From the NCBI RefSeq assembly GCF_025506355.1, contig NZ_JANZYP010000029.1, positions 1-64,000 of the forward strand: a stretch of 64,000 nt of DNA, written 5' to 3'. Both the position numbers and the translations under genes were made by a program. The DNA is from Sphaerisporangium corydalis (GTDB lineage: Bacteria > Actinomycetota > Actinomycetes > Streptosporangiales > Streptosporangiaceae). The stretch's first letter is position 1. Each line of letters starts with the position of its first letter. The notes under the pieces were generated by a model. That model worked only from the letters and a program-made list of their open reading frames with translations, was not told the origin of the DNA and searched no databases. This document shows positions 15,394 through 24,217 of this stretch, in pieces.

Positions 15394-16019
15394 CCGAGAC
15401 GCTCTCAGGATGCGCCGTGGCCGGCGAGCCGCGCCGGGAACGCGCCGTGAACGGTGAGACACGTCCAGAACACGCCGTACGCAGGGAAACGCGCCCGGAA
15501 CGCGCCGAGTCGCTCCCCGAACCGCCCCTGCGGCGGGCCGTGGACGGCGAGGGCTTCCGCCGGGCGCTGGCCGTCCACGCGGCCGGGGTCGTCGTGGTGA
15601 CGGCGCAGACCGAGGGGGTGCCCGTCGGCCTGACGGCGACCTCCTTCTCCTCGGTCAGCCTGGACCCGCCGCTGGTGTCCTTCTACGTCGACCGGTCGTC
15701 CACGACCTGGCCGTGGCTGCGGCGGGCCGGGAGCTTCGCGGTCAACGTCCTGGCCAGCGACCAGGCCGAGCTCGCGTCCCGGTTCGCCAGGAAGGGGGCC
15801 GACCGGTTCGGCGAGCCGACCCGGTGGGCGCCGGGCCCCGAAGGCGTGCCCCTGCTCGGCGGCGTGTCCGCCCACCTGATCTGCGCGCCGCACAGGACCG
15901 TCGAGATCGGCGACCACATCCTGGTCGTCGGGCTGGTCACCGGGACCGGCATCGACACGACCGGCCGTCCGCTCCTCTACCATCAGGGCCGGTTCGGCCG
16001 GTTCACCCCGCACTCCTGA
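15390..16019 (+). CDS. Flavin reductase-like domain protein
   Basis: 209 residues from the ATG at 15390. The first ~55 residues are a low-complexity, Arg/Glu-rich extension with imperfect 10-residue repeats (such as NGETRPEHAV, RRETRPERAE). The FMN-binding split-barrel domain follows: GVVVVTAQTEGVPVGLTATSF, VSLDPPLVSFYVDRSSTTW, and a C-terminal GRPLLYHQGRFGRF. These proteins reduce FMN/FAD with NAD(P)H for partner oxygenases, or are oxidoreductases in their own right. It is the second gene of the leader-controlled operon. Confidence 0.87.
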   Translation: MTETLSGCAVAGEPRRERAVNGETRPEHAVRRETRPERAESLPEPPLRRAVDGEGFRRALAVHAAGVVVVTAQTEGVPVGLTATSFSSVSLDPPLVSFYVDRSSTTWPWLRRAGSFAVNVLASDQAELASRFARKGADRFGEPTRWAPGPEGVPLLGGVSAHLICAPHRTVEIGDHILVVGLVTGTGIDTTGRPLLYHQGRFGRFTPHS

Positions 16020-16134
16020 TCCCTTTTCGGGCCGTCTGAACGCTTCGCCGGATATTCGCGTATCTCGGCAGGAGCGGTGCGCGGGAGTCTCCGCGCGCCG
16101 GCCGGACGCCGCCGACAGGGGAAGAGGAGAGTCG

Positions 16135-16710
16135 ATGGGCAGGGCCTTCAGCGTCACCGCGATGGGCCTTCTCGTCGCACTGGGCTTGTCGGCGGTCACC
16201 GGCTGCGCCTCGGCGCCCGGCCGGGGCGCGGTGTCGGTCGCGGCCACCTCGGCGGTCCCGTACAACCTGACGGACGTGCTGTTCTCGCGGGAGATGATCC
16301 TGCACTACCGGCAGTCGATCGTCATGGCGGGCCTGGTCAAAGGCCGCAGCGACGACCCGTACGTGAAGGGCCTGGCGGACGCGATCGTCAAGGAGGAACC
16401 GCCCCTGATCGACGCGATGGTCCGCTCGCTGAAGACCTGGGAGTTCACCGTGCCGGACGCGGACAACCCGCCCGAGCACCAGATGCCGGGCATGCTGTCA
16501 CCGGCCCAGCTCCTGCTGCTCAAGGGCAAGTCGGGCGAGGACTTCGACAAGCTGTGGCTGACGACGCTGGCCCGGCACGTCAACTACGGCGTGCTGCTCG
16601 CCGAGAAGGCGCGCGACCAGGGCAAGGACCGCGCGACCGTGGAACTGGCCCGGGGGATCGCCGCGACCGAGAAGCCGAGGATCGCGCAGATCGTCCAGCA
16701 CCTCTCCTGA
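16135..16710 (+). CDS. DUF305 lipoprotein, ferritin-like
   Basis: 191 residues. A signal peptide ends in the lipobox SAVTGC, so the protein is tethered outside the membrane. The DUF305 fold is indicated by SREMILHYRQSIVMAGLVKG and MPGMLSPAQLLLLKGKSGEDFD followed by WLTTLARHVNYGVLLA. Typical members have paired His-His at both helices; here the pairs read His-Tyr and His-Val, so half of the usual metal-ligand histidines are missing. Copper or other metal binding is the family's suspected role. RBS GGGGAAGAGGAG. It may be co-transcribed with the flavin reductase. Confidence 0.82.
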   Translation: MGRAFSVTAMGLLVALGLSAVTGCASAPGRGAVSVAATSAVPYNLTDVLFSREMILHYRQSIVMAGLVKGRSDDPYVKGLADAIVKEEPPLIDAMVRSLKTWEFTVPDADNPPEHQMPGMLSPAQLLLLKGKSGEDFDKLWLTTLARHVNYGVLLAEKARDQGKDRATVELARGIAATEKPRIAQIVQHLS

Positions 16711-16723
16711 CCGGGACGGCCGC

Positions 16724-17782
16724 TCAGGCCAGGCGGGTGGTTCCCCGCCCGGTCGCCAAAGGGAGGTCGAGCAGGGTGCGGATGCCGGGCGGGGCCGCGC
16801 ACACCGAGGCGATCGAGTTGACGGCGTGGGCGGCGGCCCCGGCCAGCCCGTGGGACACCTCGTCGATGGTCAGCATCATCTGCGGGCGGCCCTCGATGTG
16901 GATGGCGAACCCCGGCTCCGGCCACCGGCGCACCTTGGCGGCCGAGGCCTTGTAGACGCACTCGACCGTCATGAACGGCCGGCCGCGTACGAGCCCGGAG
17001 AAGATCCAGCGCGACGCGCAGACCGTGCCCGGCCGCACCGTGCCGGCGGCGATCTCGAACTCCTCGGCGGCCAGCTCGTACTCGTCGGTCTCCTCGACCT
17101 CGTCCAGCCGCACCTCCAGCGCGCTCGCCACGAGCTGGACGCTCTCGGAGAACAGCGCGCGCTGGACGTTCCTGAACGGTCGCACGGTCGTCGCGTACTC
17201 CTTGGGCGCGCGGCCGAACCCGATCAGGTCCATGACGATCTGCCGCGAGGGGTGCCCGACGTAGTCGGAGGACTCGCGGACGTAGATGTGGTCGAGCCGG
17301 GTCGACAGGCCGCTGAGGGCCAGCGGCAGCAGGTCGCTCATGAACCCGGGGTTGATGCCGGTGCCGTACACCGAGGTGCCGCCCGCCTGGCAGGCCGCCT
17401 CCAGGCGCTCGACGACCGCGGGGCCGTACACCTGCGGGTAGATGAACCCCGTGGTGGTGATGACGTTCTTGCCGGAGGCCAGCAGCGCGCAGACCGTCTG
17501 GAGGTCGGCGGCGTAGTCGCCGCCGAAGTAGGCGGCGGGGAGCGGCATGTGGAGCACGCAGTCGGCCTCGGAGGCGAGGACGTGGTCGACGTCGTCCACA
17601 CAGCGCACGCCGGTCTCGGGGAGGCCGACCAGCGGGCCGGCGTCCAGGCCGACCTTGTCGGGGTCGTAGACGAGCACGCCGGAGAGCTGGAACTCCGGGC
17701 GGGTGATGACGCTGTGCAGCGCGTCGGCACCGACGGCGCCCGTGGCCCACTGGATCACGCGGAGGGGCGGCTGAGCAGGCAT
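16724..17782 (-). CDS. NAD(P)H-dependent amine dehydrogenase / dihydrodipicolinate-reductase-like protein
   Basis: 352 residues from the ATG at 17782, which has GGAGG 6 nt upstream. The Rossmann N-terminus is VIQWATGAVGADALHSVI; the middle has VITTTGFIYPQVYG and GTGINPGFMSDLLPL. This arrangement is shared with 2,4-diaminopentanoate dehydrogenase and the DapB-like N-terminal family. Actinobacteria carry many paralogues, often near steroid or fatty-acid genes, and few are characterised. It converges with the DUF305 gene (13-bp gap) and is divergent from an SDR gene, with a palindrome between them. Confidence 0.82.
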   Translation of the reverse strand: MPAQPPLRVIQWATGAVGADALHSVITRPEFQLSGVLVYDPDKVGLDAGPLVGLPETGVRCVDDVDHVLASEADCVLHMPLPAAYFGGDYAADLQTVCALLASGKNVITTTGFIYPQVYGPAVVERLEAACQAGGTSVYGTGINPGFMSDLLPLALSGLSTRLDHIYVRESSDYVGHPSRQIVMDLIGFGRAPKEYATTVRPFRNVQRALFSESVQLVASALEVRLDEVEETDEYELAAEEFEIAAGTVRPGTVCASRWIFSGLVRGRPFMTVECVYKASAAKVRRWPEPGFAIHIEGRPQMMLTIDEVSHGLAGAAAHAVNSIASVCAAPPGIRTLLDLPLATGRGTTRLA

Positions 17783-17955
17783 GCTGGGCCTCCAGCCCGT
17801 GGTTCCTTGCGTGGTCCTGCGGGGATGGGGGTCGGCGCTGACCACGTCCGTGCGGGGCAGAAACTATAGCAGGATCCGACCCTCACGATCACAATCCGCT
17901 ACGTCGCGAACGGCTCTGGGTGCGGCGGCCGGTGCAGGCTATTGTGATGGTCACT

Positions 17956-17968
17956 AGAACCTTGTTCT
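17956..17968. promoter_or_regulatory. Palindrome AGAAC-CTT-GTTCT in divergent promoter
   Basis: A perfect 5-3-5 inverted repeat 18 bp before the SDR start, in the region shared with the divergent amine-dehydrogenase-like gene. It resembles TetR-family operators of lipid or steroid genes, but its 3-nt spacer differs from the KstR boxes elsewhere in this window. Confidence 0.5.
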
Positions 17969-17986
17969 CCTAGAAGGGCGGGCGGC

Positions 17987-18883
17987 ATGCCGGAACTCAG
18001 GTTCAACGGGAAGGTCGCGGTCGTCACCGGCGCCGGGCACGGGCTCGGCCGGTCGCACGCGCTCCTGCTCGCCGAGCGCGGCGCGAAGGTCGTGGTCAAC
18101 GACCTCGGCGGCGCGCTCGACGGCACCGGAGCCTCCACCGGACCCGCGGCCGAGGTCGTCGAGCTGATCGTCAAGAACGGCGGTGAGGCGGTCGCCAGCG
18201 CCGACAACGTGGCGACGCCCGAGGGCGCCGAGGCGATCGTCCAGGCCGCCCGTGACGCGTTCGGCCGGGTGGACATCCTGGTCAACAACGCCGGCATCCT
18301 GCGGGACAGGTCCTTCGGGAAGATGAGCGTGGAGGAGTTCGACTCCGTGCTGGCCGTGCACGTGCGCGGGTCGTTCCTCGTCAGCCGCGCCGCGTTCCCG
18401 CACATGAAGGAGCAGCGGTACGGGCGCATCGTGAACACCTCCTCTCCCGCGGGCCTGTTCGGCAACTTCGGCCAGGCGAACTACTCCACGGCCAAGATGG
18501 GGCTCGTGGGCCTGACCAAGACGCTCGGCATCGAGGGCGCCCGCGCGGGCATCCGCGCCAACGCGATCGCGCCGATCGCCTGGACGCGGATGACCGAGGC
18601 TTTGCTCCCCGCCGAGTTCGAACAGCGCTTCACCGCCGACCGGGTGAGCCCGCTGGTGGCCTTCCTCGCGCACGAAAGCTGTGAGACCAGCGGCGAGGTC
18701 TTCAGCGTCGGCGCGGGGCGGATCGCCCGCGTGTTCGTGGCCGAGGGGCCCGGCTGGCGTACCGACGACCTGAGCATCGAGTCCATCGCCGACAACTGGG
18801 ACGCCATCCTGGCCGAGCAGCCGTACGTGCAGCCCACGACCCTCGGCGAGCAGGCCAGCGCGTCCATGAAGGCCATGCTCTGA
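17987..18883 (+). CDS. SDR-family oxidoreductase, hydroxyacyl-CoA dehydrogenase-like
   Basis: 298 residues. The cofactor motif VVTGAGHGLGRSHAL, NNAG (VNNAGILRD) and catalytic Tyr166-x3-Lys170 (ANYSTAKMG) are all present. The ~45-residue C-terminal extension and the FGNFGQANYSTAKMG wording match the dehydrogenase part of peroxisomal MFE-2-like enzymes (3-hydroxyacyl-CoA dehydrogenase). A role in beta-oxidation of fatty or steroid side-chain acyl-CoAs is likely. It is monocistronic, ending at a hairpin terminator. Confidence 0.88.
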   Translation: MPELRFNGKVAVVTGAGHGLGRSHALLLAERGAKVVVNDLGGALDGTGASTGPAAEVVELIVKNGGEAVASADNVATPEGAEAIVQAARDAFGRVDILVNNAGILRDRSFGKMSVEEFDSVLAVHVRGSFLVSRAAFPHMKEQRYGRIVNTSSPAGLFGNFGQANYSTAKMGLVGLTKTLGIEGARAGIRANAIAPIAWTRMTEALLPAEFEQRFTADRVSPLVAFLAHESCETSGEVFSVGAGRIARVFVAEGPGWRTDDLSIESIADNWDAILAEQPYVQPTTLGEQASASMKAML

Positions 18884-18899
18884 CCCCTGCCCGACCACC

Positions 18900-18933
18900 G
18901 GCCCCCAGGAGCGGACGCCCGCACCTGGGGGCC
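18900..18933 (+). terminator. Hairpin terminator after the SDR gene
   Basis: GGCCCCCAGG (18900-18909) and CCTGGGGGCC (18924-18933) are perfect complements with a 14-nt loop, 16 bp after the stop codon. Confidence 0.7.
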
Positions 18934-18959
18934 TCGTCATGGGTGAGGTGTGTCACCGG

Positions 18960-18985
18960 CTTTCGTTTATAACGGCGAAAGTTAT
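18960..18985. promoter_or_regulatory. Overlapping inverted repeats, candidate ROK operator
   Basis: CTTTCG (18960-18965) pairs with CGAAAG (18976-18981), and ATAAC (18969-18973) pairs with GTTAT (18981-18985). This AT-rich, symmetric block is about 82 bp upstream of the ROK regulator gene and is the best candidate for its own operator. Confidence 0.5.
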
Positions 18986-19066
18986 GAAATCTCATCGTAA
19001 AGCCCTTCCCGTATCAGCGGAAGTGAACTAACTTCGGCCTCACATCACTCCGATTCCGGAGGCTCT

Positions 19067-20248
19067 GTGAAGCGAATGCCCGTACGCCCGGAGAACGTCC
19101 ACCAGGCGACTCTGCTGCGCCTGCTGCGTGACGGCGGCCGGTCGCGCGCGGAGCTCGGAGACGTCGTCGACCTCTCCCGGTCCAAGCTCAACCTCGAACT
19201 CGACCGGCTCATCGAGATGGGCCTGGTCGAGCAGGCGGGGCTCGCCGCCTCGCGCGGGGGGCGGCGGTCGGGGATGGTCCGGCTGTCGCCGCACATCAGG
19301 TTCGTGGGCATCGACATCGGCGCCACGTCGGTGGACGTCGCGGTCACCAACGGCGAGCTGGAGGTCCTCGGTCACGTCAGCGAGCTCTGCGACGTGCGCG
19401 AGGGCCCGGCGGCGGTGCTCGACCGGGCGATGGAACTGCTCGGCAAGCTGCGCGAGCAGGGCCTGTTCACCCAGCTCCACGGAGCGGGCATCGGGGTCCC
19501 CGGCCCGGTCAGCTTCCGGGAGGGCGTCCCGGTGGCCCCGCCGATCATGCCCGGCTGGGACCGCTACCCGGTCAAGGACGCGATCAGCCAGGAGCTCGGC
19601 TGCCCGGCGATGGTGGACAACGACGTCAACCTCATGGCCCTGGGCGAGCTCCACACCGGCCTGGCCAGACAGGTCGACGACTTCCTGCTCATCAAGATCG
19701 GTACGGGCATCGGCTGCGGGATAGTGGTCGACGGCAAGATCTACCGAGGTGTGTCGGGAAGCGCCGGCGACATCGGCCACATGCGGGTCGACGACCAGGG
19801 ACCGACCTGCACCTGCGGGAACACCGGGTGCCTCGAGGCCTACTTCGGCGGCGCGGCGCTCGCCAGGGAGGCGGTCAGGATCGCCCCCCGCTCGTCGTAC
19901 CTGGCCGAGCGGCTGGCCCTGGTGGGGCGGCTGTCCGCCGAGGACGTGGCCGCCGCCGCGACGCTCGGGGACCCGGCGGCGATCCAGCTCATCCGGGACG
20001 GCGGGCGCCAAGCGGGACAGGTGCTCGCGAGCCTGGTCAGCTTCTTCAACCCGGGCCTAGTGATCATCGCGGGAGGAGTGGCCCGTCTGGGCCATGTACT
20101 GCTGGCCGAGATCAGGAGTGTCGTCTACCGCAGGTCGCTTCCCCTGGCGACCGGGAACCTTCCCATCGTGCTCTCCGAGCTGGGTGACACCGCGGGGGTC
20201 ATCGGGGGCGCCCGGCTGATCAGTGACCATGTCTTCTCCGTCTCCTAG
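19067..20248 (+). CDS. ROK-family (NagC/XylR-type) transcriptional regulator
   Basis: 393 residues from the GTG at 19067 with GGAGG 4 nt upstream. An N-terminal winged helix (about 10-70) precedes a ROK sugar-kinase-like domain. IGIGVPGPV, VDNDVNLMALGE and GTGIGCGIVVDGKIYRG are the sugar/ATP-fold landmarks, and the zinc motif CTCGNTGC starts at Cys248. The full zinc site and HTH mean it is a regulator rather than a kinase. It lies directly upstream of an Rbs-type ABC operon, which it probably represses until a sugar or derivative binds. Confidence 0.93.
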   Translation: MKRMPVRPENVHQATLLRLLRDGGRSRAELGDVVDLSRSKLNLELDRLIEMGLVEQAGLAASRGGRRSGMVRLSPHIRFVGIDIGATSVDVAVTNGELEVLGHVSELCDVREGPAAVLDRAMELLGKLREQGLFTQLHGAGIGVPGPVSFREGVPVAPPIMPGWDRYPVKDAISQELGCPAMVDNDVNLMALGELHTGLARQVDDFLLIKIGTGIGCGIVVDGKIYRGVSGSAGDIGHMRVDDQGPTCTCGNTGCLEAYFGGAALAREAVRIAPRSSYLAERLALVGRLSAEDVAAAATLGDPAAIQLIRDGGRQAGQVLASLVSFFNPGLVIIAGGVARLGHVLLAEIRSVVYRRSLPLATGNLPIVLSELGDTAGVIGGARLISDHVFSVS

Positions 20249-20410
20249 ACCGATGCCGCCGCGACCGACAAACGTCGGATCTATTCCCGCTTCGCTCGAT
20301 CTTTATCCGATCGTTCGACTCCGCACCTGCTCATACCTCCGATCTATGAAACACTCACAATGACTCCAGCCCCTCAGAACACCCCTCTAGACCCCCCTTC
20401 CGGAGGCCCT

Positions 20411-21919
20411 GTGAGCGACCTGCTGGTCATGCGCGGGATCGTCAAGCAGTTTCCCGGCGTGCGCGCCCTGGACGGCGTCGACCTGGACGTCCGCGCCGGC
20501 GAGGTCCACTGCCTGCTAGGGCAGAACGGCGCGGGCAAATCGACCCTCATCAAGATCCTCGCCGGGGCCCACCAGCCGGACGAGGGCACCATCACCTTCG
20601 GCGGGGAGGACGTGCGGTTCTCCGGCCCCATCGCCGCCATCAAGTCCGGCATCGCGACCATGTACCAGGAGCTCGACCTGGTCGACGGCCTGTCGATCGC
20701 GGAGAACATCTTCCTCGGGCACGAGCAGGCCACGATCGGCTTCACCCGCCGCGGCGAGATGAACAAGGCCGCGTCGGAGCTGCTGGGGCGGCTGGGCCAC
20801 GGCGAGATGCGTCCCGCGACCGAGGTCGGCCGGCTGTCGGCCGCCGGCAAGCAGATCGTCAGCATGGCGCGGGCGCTGTCGCACGACGTGCGCCTGATCG
20901 TCATGGACGAGCCGTCGGCCGCGCTCGCGCACGACGAGGTGGGGAACCTGTTCCGGGTCATCAGGGACCTGACGGCGCAGGGGGTCGCGGTCGTCTACAT
21001 CTCCCACCGCCTGGAGGAGATCCGCGAGATCGGCGACCGGGTCACCGTGCTCAAGGACGGCAGGACGGCCGCCGTCGGGCTGCCCGCCCGCGACACGCCG
21101 ACCTCCACCGTGGTGTCGCTGATGACCGGCCGGGACGTCGCGTACGTCTTCCCGCCGCGTCCTGACCCAGGATCTCACGACAACAGCCCCGAGGTGCTGA
21201 AGGTCGAGGGCCTCACGCTCCCCGGCCGCTTCACGGACGTCTCGCTCACCATCAGGGAAGGCGAGATCGTCGGCCTGGCCGGCCTGGTCGGCTCGGGACG
21301 GTCGGAGATCGTCGAAACGGTGTACGGCGCGCGGCGCGCGTCGGCCGGGCAGGTGGTGCTCGCCGGCGAGCCCGTGCCCCCCGGCAGCACCTCCAGGTCC
21401 GTACGGCTCGGCATGGGACTGGCGCCCGAGGAGCGCAAGTCGCAGGCCCTGCTGATGAACGAGTCCGTCGCTCGCAACATCACGATCGCCGGACTCACCA
21501 AGTACGCCCGGTTCGGCTGGGTCGACCGCAAGGAGGAGAGCGCCGCGGCCGTCCGCCTGGCCGAGGCGCTCGACATCCGGCCGCCCGACCCCCGCCGCCC
21601 GGTCAGGACCCTCTCGGGCGGCAACCAGCAGAAGGCCGTGTTCGCCCGGTGGCTGGTCGAGGACCGCAAACTGCTGCTCCTGGACGAGCCGACCCGCGGC
21701 GTCGACGTCGGCGCCCGGGCCGAGCTGTACGCCGTGATCCGGCGGCTCGCGGACGAGGGCGTGGGCGTGCTGCTGGTGTCCAGCGAGGTGCCCGAGGTCC
21801 TCGGCCTCGCCGACCGGGTCCTCGTCCTGCGCGAGGGCAAGGTCATCCACGAGTCGGACGCACGCGACCTCGACGAATCACGCGTTCTAGACATGATCAT
21901 GGAAGGGAGCGCGCTGTGA
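20411..21919 (+). CDS. Sugar ABC transporter ATP-binding protein (RbsA/XylG type)
   Basis: 502 residues from the GTG at 20411, which has GGAGG at optimal spacing; the in-frame ATG at 20360 has no such site. It has two fused ABC domains. The first has Walker A GQNGAGKST, signature LSAAGKQIVSMARAL and Walker B LIVMDEPSAAL. The second has the degenerate P-loop GLVGSGRSE and a canonical LSGGNQQKAVFARWL. This layout is standard for CUT2 importers. It is coupled to the permease by a GTGA overlap. Confidence 0.94.
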   Translation: MSDLLVMRGIVKQFPGVRALDGVDLDVRAGEVHCLLGQNGAGKSTLIKILAGAHQPDEGTITFGGEDVRFSGPIAAIKSGIATMYQELDLVDGLSIAENIFLGHEQATIGFTRRGEMNKAASELLGRLGHGEMRPATEVGRLSAAGKQIVSMARALSHDVRLIVMDEPSAALAHDEVGNLFRVIRDLTAQGVAVVYISHRLEEIREIGDRVTVLKDGRTAAVGLPARDTPTSTVVSLMTGRDVAYVFPPRPDPGSHDNSPEVLKVEGLTLPGRFTDVSLTIREGEIVGLAGLVGSGRSEIVETVYGARRASAGQVVLAGEPVPPGSTSRSVRLGMGLAPEERKSQALLMNESVARNITIAGLTKYARFGWVDRKEESAAAVRLAEALDIRPPDPRRPVRTLSGGNQQKAVFARWLVEDRKLLLLDEPTRGVDVGARAELYAVIRRLADEGVGVLLVSSEVPEVLGLADRVLVLREGKVIHESDARDLDESRVLDMIMEGSAL

Positions 21920-22971
21920 CGGACGCACGCGCCACAGGGGGCACCCCGCCCAGTACCCAGCCGCCCGCAGACGAGCACACCAGGGTCGAGGAGCAGGCGC
22001 GGGCCGTCCCCGCCCAGCCCGGCGTGCTGAGCCGGGTGGGGCAGGCACGCCACCTCGGCCTCGTCGTCGCGCTGGCCCTGCTGGCGGTGGTCGGCCTGGT
22101 GACGACCCCGGAGAACTTCGCCACCTCCTCCAACCTCGTGAGCATCCTCGCGCTGGCCTCGACGATCGGCGTCATCACGGTCGGCATGACCTTCGTGATC
22201 ATCGGCGGGGGCATCGACCTGTCGGTCGGCGCCGTCATGGCGCTGGCGTCGGTGTGGGCCACGACGCTCGCCACCCAGGCGTACGGGCCGGTCGTCATGG
22301 CGATCTGCGCGATCCTGGTCGGCACGGGCGCCGGGCTGCTCAGCGGCTTCCTGATCTCCTACGGGAGGATGGTGCCGTTCATCGCCACACTGGCCATGCT
22401 GGTGGCGGCGCGCGGCCTGGCCCAGCGCATGTCCGACCGCAGGACCCAGCTCGTCCAGCCGGACAACAGCGCCATCGTCGACCTGTCGACCACCCGGGTG
22501 CTCGGACTGCCGCTGCTGGTCTACATCTTCGCGCTCGTGGTCGCGATCGGATGGATCGTGCTCAACCGCACGACCTTCGGGCGGCGCACCTACGCGGTCG
22601 GCGGCAACCCGGAGGCCGCCAGACTCGCCGGGATCAACGTGCGGCGTCACACGATGATGCTGTACGCGCTCTCCGGCCTGTGCTGCGGCATCGCCGCAGT
22701 GATCATCATGGCCCGTACCACCACGGGCTCCAGCACCCACGGCGATCTCTACGAGCTCGACGCGATCGCCGCGGTCATCATCGGGGGCACCCTTCTCACC
22801 GGTGGCCGGGGAACCATCATCGGCTCGATCCTCGGGCTGCTGATCTTCACGGTCATCACCAACCTGTTCATCCTCAACGGCCTCAACACCAGTGACCAGC
22901 TCATCGCCAAGGGGCTGATCATCGTCATCGCGGTCCTCCTGCAGCGACGAAGCCTGGAATCGCGAACATAG
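21916..22971 (+). CDS. Sugar ABC transporter permease (RbsC/XylH type)
   Basis: 351 residues from the GTG at 21916. A ~45-residue hydrophilic N-terminus precedes about ten membrane segments. GMTFVIIGGGIDLSVGAVMAL, GGNPEAARLAGI and DAIAAVIIGGTLLTGGRGT are the hallmark segments of BPD_transp_2 (CUT2) permeases. It forms the membrane channel with the ATPase upstream and the lipoprotein downstream. A 172-bp gap without a hairpin separates it from the binding-protein gene. Confidence 0.93.
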   Translation: MTDARATGGTPPSTQPPADEHTRVEEQARAVPAQPGVLSRVGQARHLGLVVALALLAVVGLVTTPENFATSSNLVSILALASTIGVITVGMTFVIIGGGIDLSVGAVMALASVWATTLATQAYGPVVMAICAILVGTGAGLLSGFLISYGRMVPFIATLAMLVAARGLAQRMSDRRTQLVQPDNSAIVDLSTTRVLGLPLLVYIFALVVAIGWIVLNRTTFGRRTYAVGGNPEAARLAGINVRRHTMMLYALSGLCCGIAAVIIMARTTTGSSTHGDLYELDAIAAVIIGGTLLTGGRGTIIGSILGLLIFTVITNLFILNGLNTSDQLIAKGLIIVIAVLLQRRSLESRT

Positions 22972-23143
22972 GACCCGGCGCCGGGGATCGCGCACTGAGG
23001 GCATGACGGCACGTCCGGACGGCCGCGGGGGTTCCGCGGTCCCGTTCGCCGCGCCGGGAAGCCACCAGGCCGCGAGGTTCCAAGACATCGAAGGTCTCCG
23101 CACCGAGGCCCTGTACCCCCCGCATCAGAAGGAGATAGTCACC

Positions 23144-24202
23144 ATGAAGAAGAGCGTCGGCCGGCGAGGGTTCCTCGTCAGCGGAGCCGTCGTCGGCGCA
23201 GGGGCACTCGTGACCGCCTGCACGAGCAACGCGCCCGCCGCCACCCCCAGCTCCGCGGCCCCGCAGGCCACCACGGCCGGCACCGACAACGACCAGCCGG
23301 GTACCAAGGTCGTCATCGGCTTCTCGGCCCCCGCCGCCGACCACGGCTGGATCGCGGCCATCGCCAAGAACGCCGAGACGCAGTCCAAGGAGTACTCCGA
23401 CGTCGAGTTCAAGCCGGTCGAGCCGACCAACGACATCAACCAGCAGATCTCCGCGGTCGAGTCGCTGATCGCGGCCAAGGTCGCCGCCCTGGTGATCCTC
23501 CCGAACGACGGCGAGCAGCTCAACCAGGTCGCACGCAAGGCCATGGACGCCGGCATCCCGGTGATCAACCTCGACCGCGTGTTCCCCGACAAGCTGTCGT
23601 ACCGCACCTGGATCGGCGGCGACAACTACGGTATGGGCGTGGCCGCGGGCACGTACGTCGGCAAGACCCTGAAGGACAAGGGCGTCACCAACCCGGTGAT
23701 CCTGGAGATCCAGGGCATCGCGACGCTCCCCCTCACCATGGACCGCAGCAAGGGCTTCGCCGACGCGCTCAAGACCTTCGGCTTCACGGTCACCGCCAAG
23801 CAGGACGCGAAGTTCACCGTCGAGTCCGGCACCCAGGTGGCCAGCAACCTGCTCCAGGCCCACAAGAAGATCGACGCCATCTGGAACCACGACGACGACC
23901 AGGGCATCGGGGTGCTCGCCGCCATCAAGGAGGCGAACCGCAGCGAGTTCTTCATGGTCGGCGGCGCCGGCTCGGCCAACGCGATCCGCGACATCGCGGC
24001 CGACAGCGGTGTCCTGAAGGCCACCGTGACCTACAGCCCCACGATGGCCTCGTCCGCCATCAAGCTCGCCCGGCTCATCGCCCAGGGCAAGGGGCTCAGT
24101 GACCTCGTCGAGAACTCCGTCCCGACGTCGATCACGCTGGCATCGGAGACCATCACCAAGGAGAACGCGCAGAAGTATCTGCCGCTCGGCTTCGAATCCT
24201 AA
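23144..24202 (+). CDS. Sugar ABC transporter substrate-binding lipoprotein (RbsB-like)
   Basis: 352 residues from the ATG at 23144 with AGAAGGAG upstream. The signal peptide has a twin-arginine-like GRRGFLV and a lipobox LVTAC, so the protein may be exported folded and then lipidated. Periplasmic-binding-protein 4 domain: VIGFSAPAADHGWIAAIAKNAE, ALVILPNDGEQLNQVA, and WNHDDDQGIGVLAAIKEA at the hinge/ligand face. The ligand is not predictable; a polyol or aldose fits the operon. Confidence 0.92.
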   Translation: MKKSVGRRGFLVSGAVVGAGALVTACTSNAPAATPSSAAPQATTAGTDNDQPGTKVVIGFSAPAADHGWIAAIAKNAETQSKEYSDVEFKPVEPTNDINQQISAVESLIAAKVAALVILPNDGEQLNQVARKAMDAGIPVINLDRVFPDKLSYRTWIGGDNYGMGVAAGTYVGKTLKDKGVTNPVILEIQGIATLPLTMDRSKGFADALKTFGFTVTAKQDAKFTVESGTQVASNLLQAHKKIDAIWNHDDDQGIGVLAAIKEANRSEFFMVGGAGSANAIRDIAADSGVLKATVTYSPTMASSAIKLARLIAQGKGLSDLVENSVPTSITLASETITKENAQKYLPLGFES

Positions 24203-24217
24203 TCGGGGGTTTTTTTC

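Noticed and set aside
24211-24217. T-run after the binding-protein gene as a terminator
   Set aside because: No stem precedes it and the downstream oxidoreductase belongs to the same operon.
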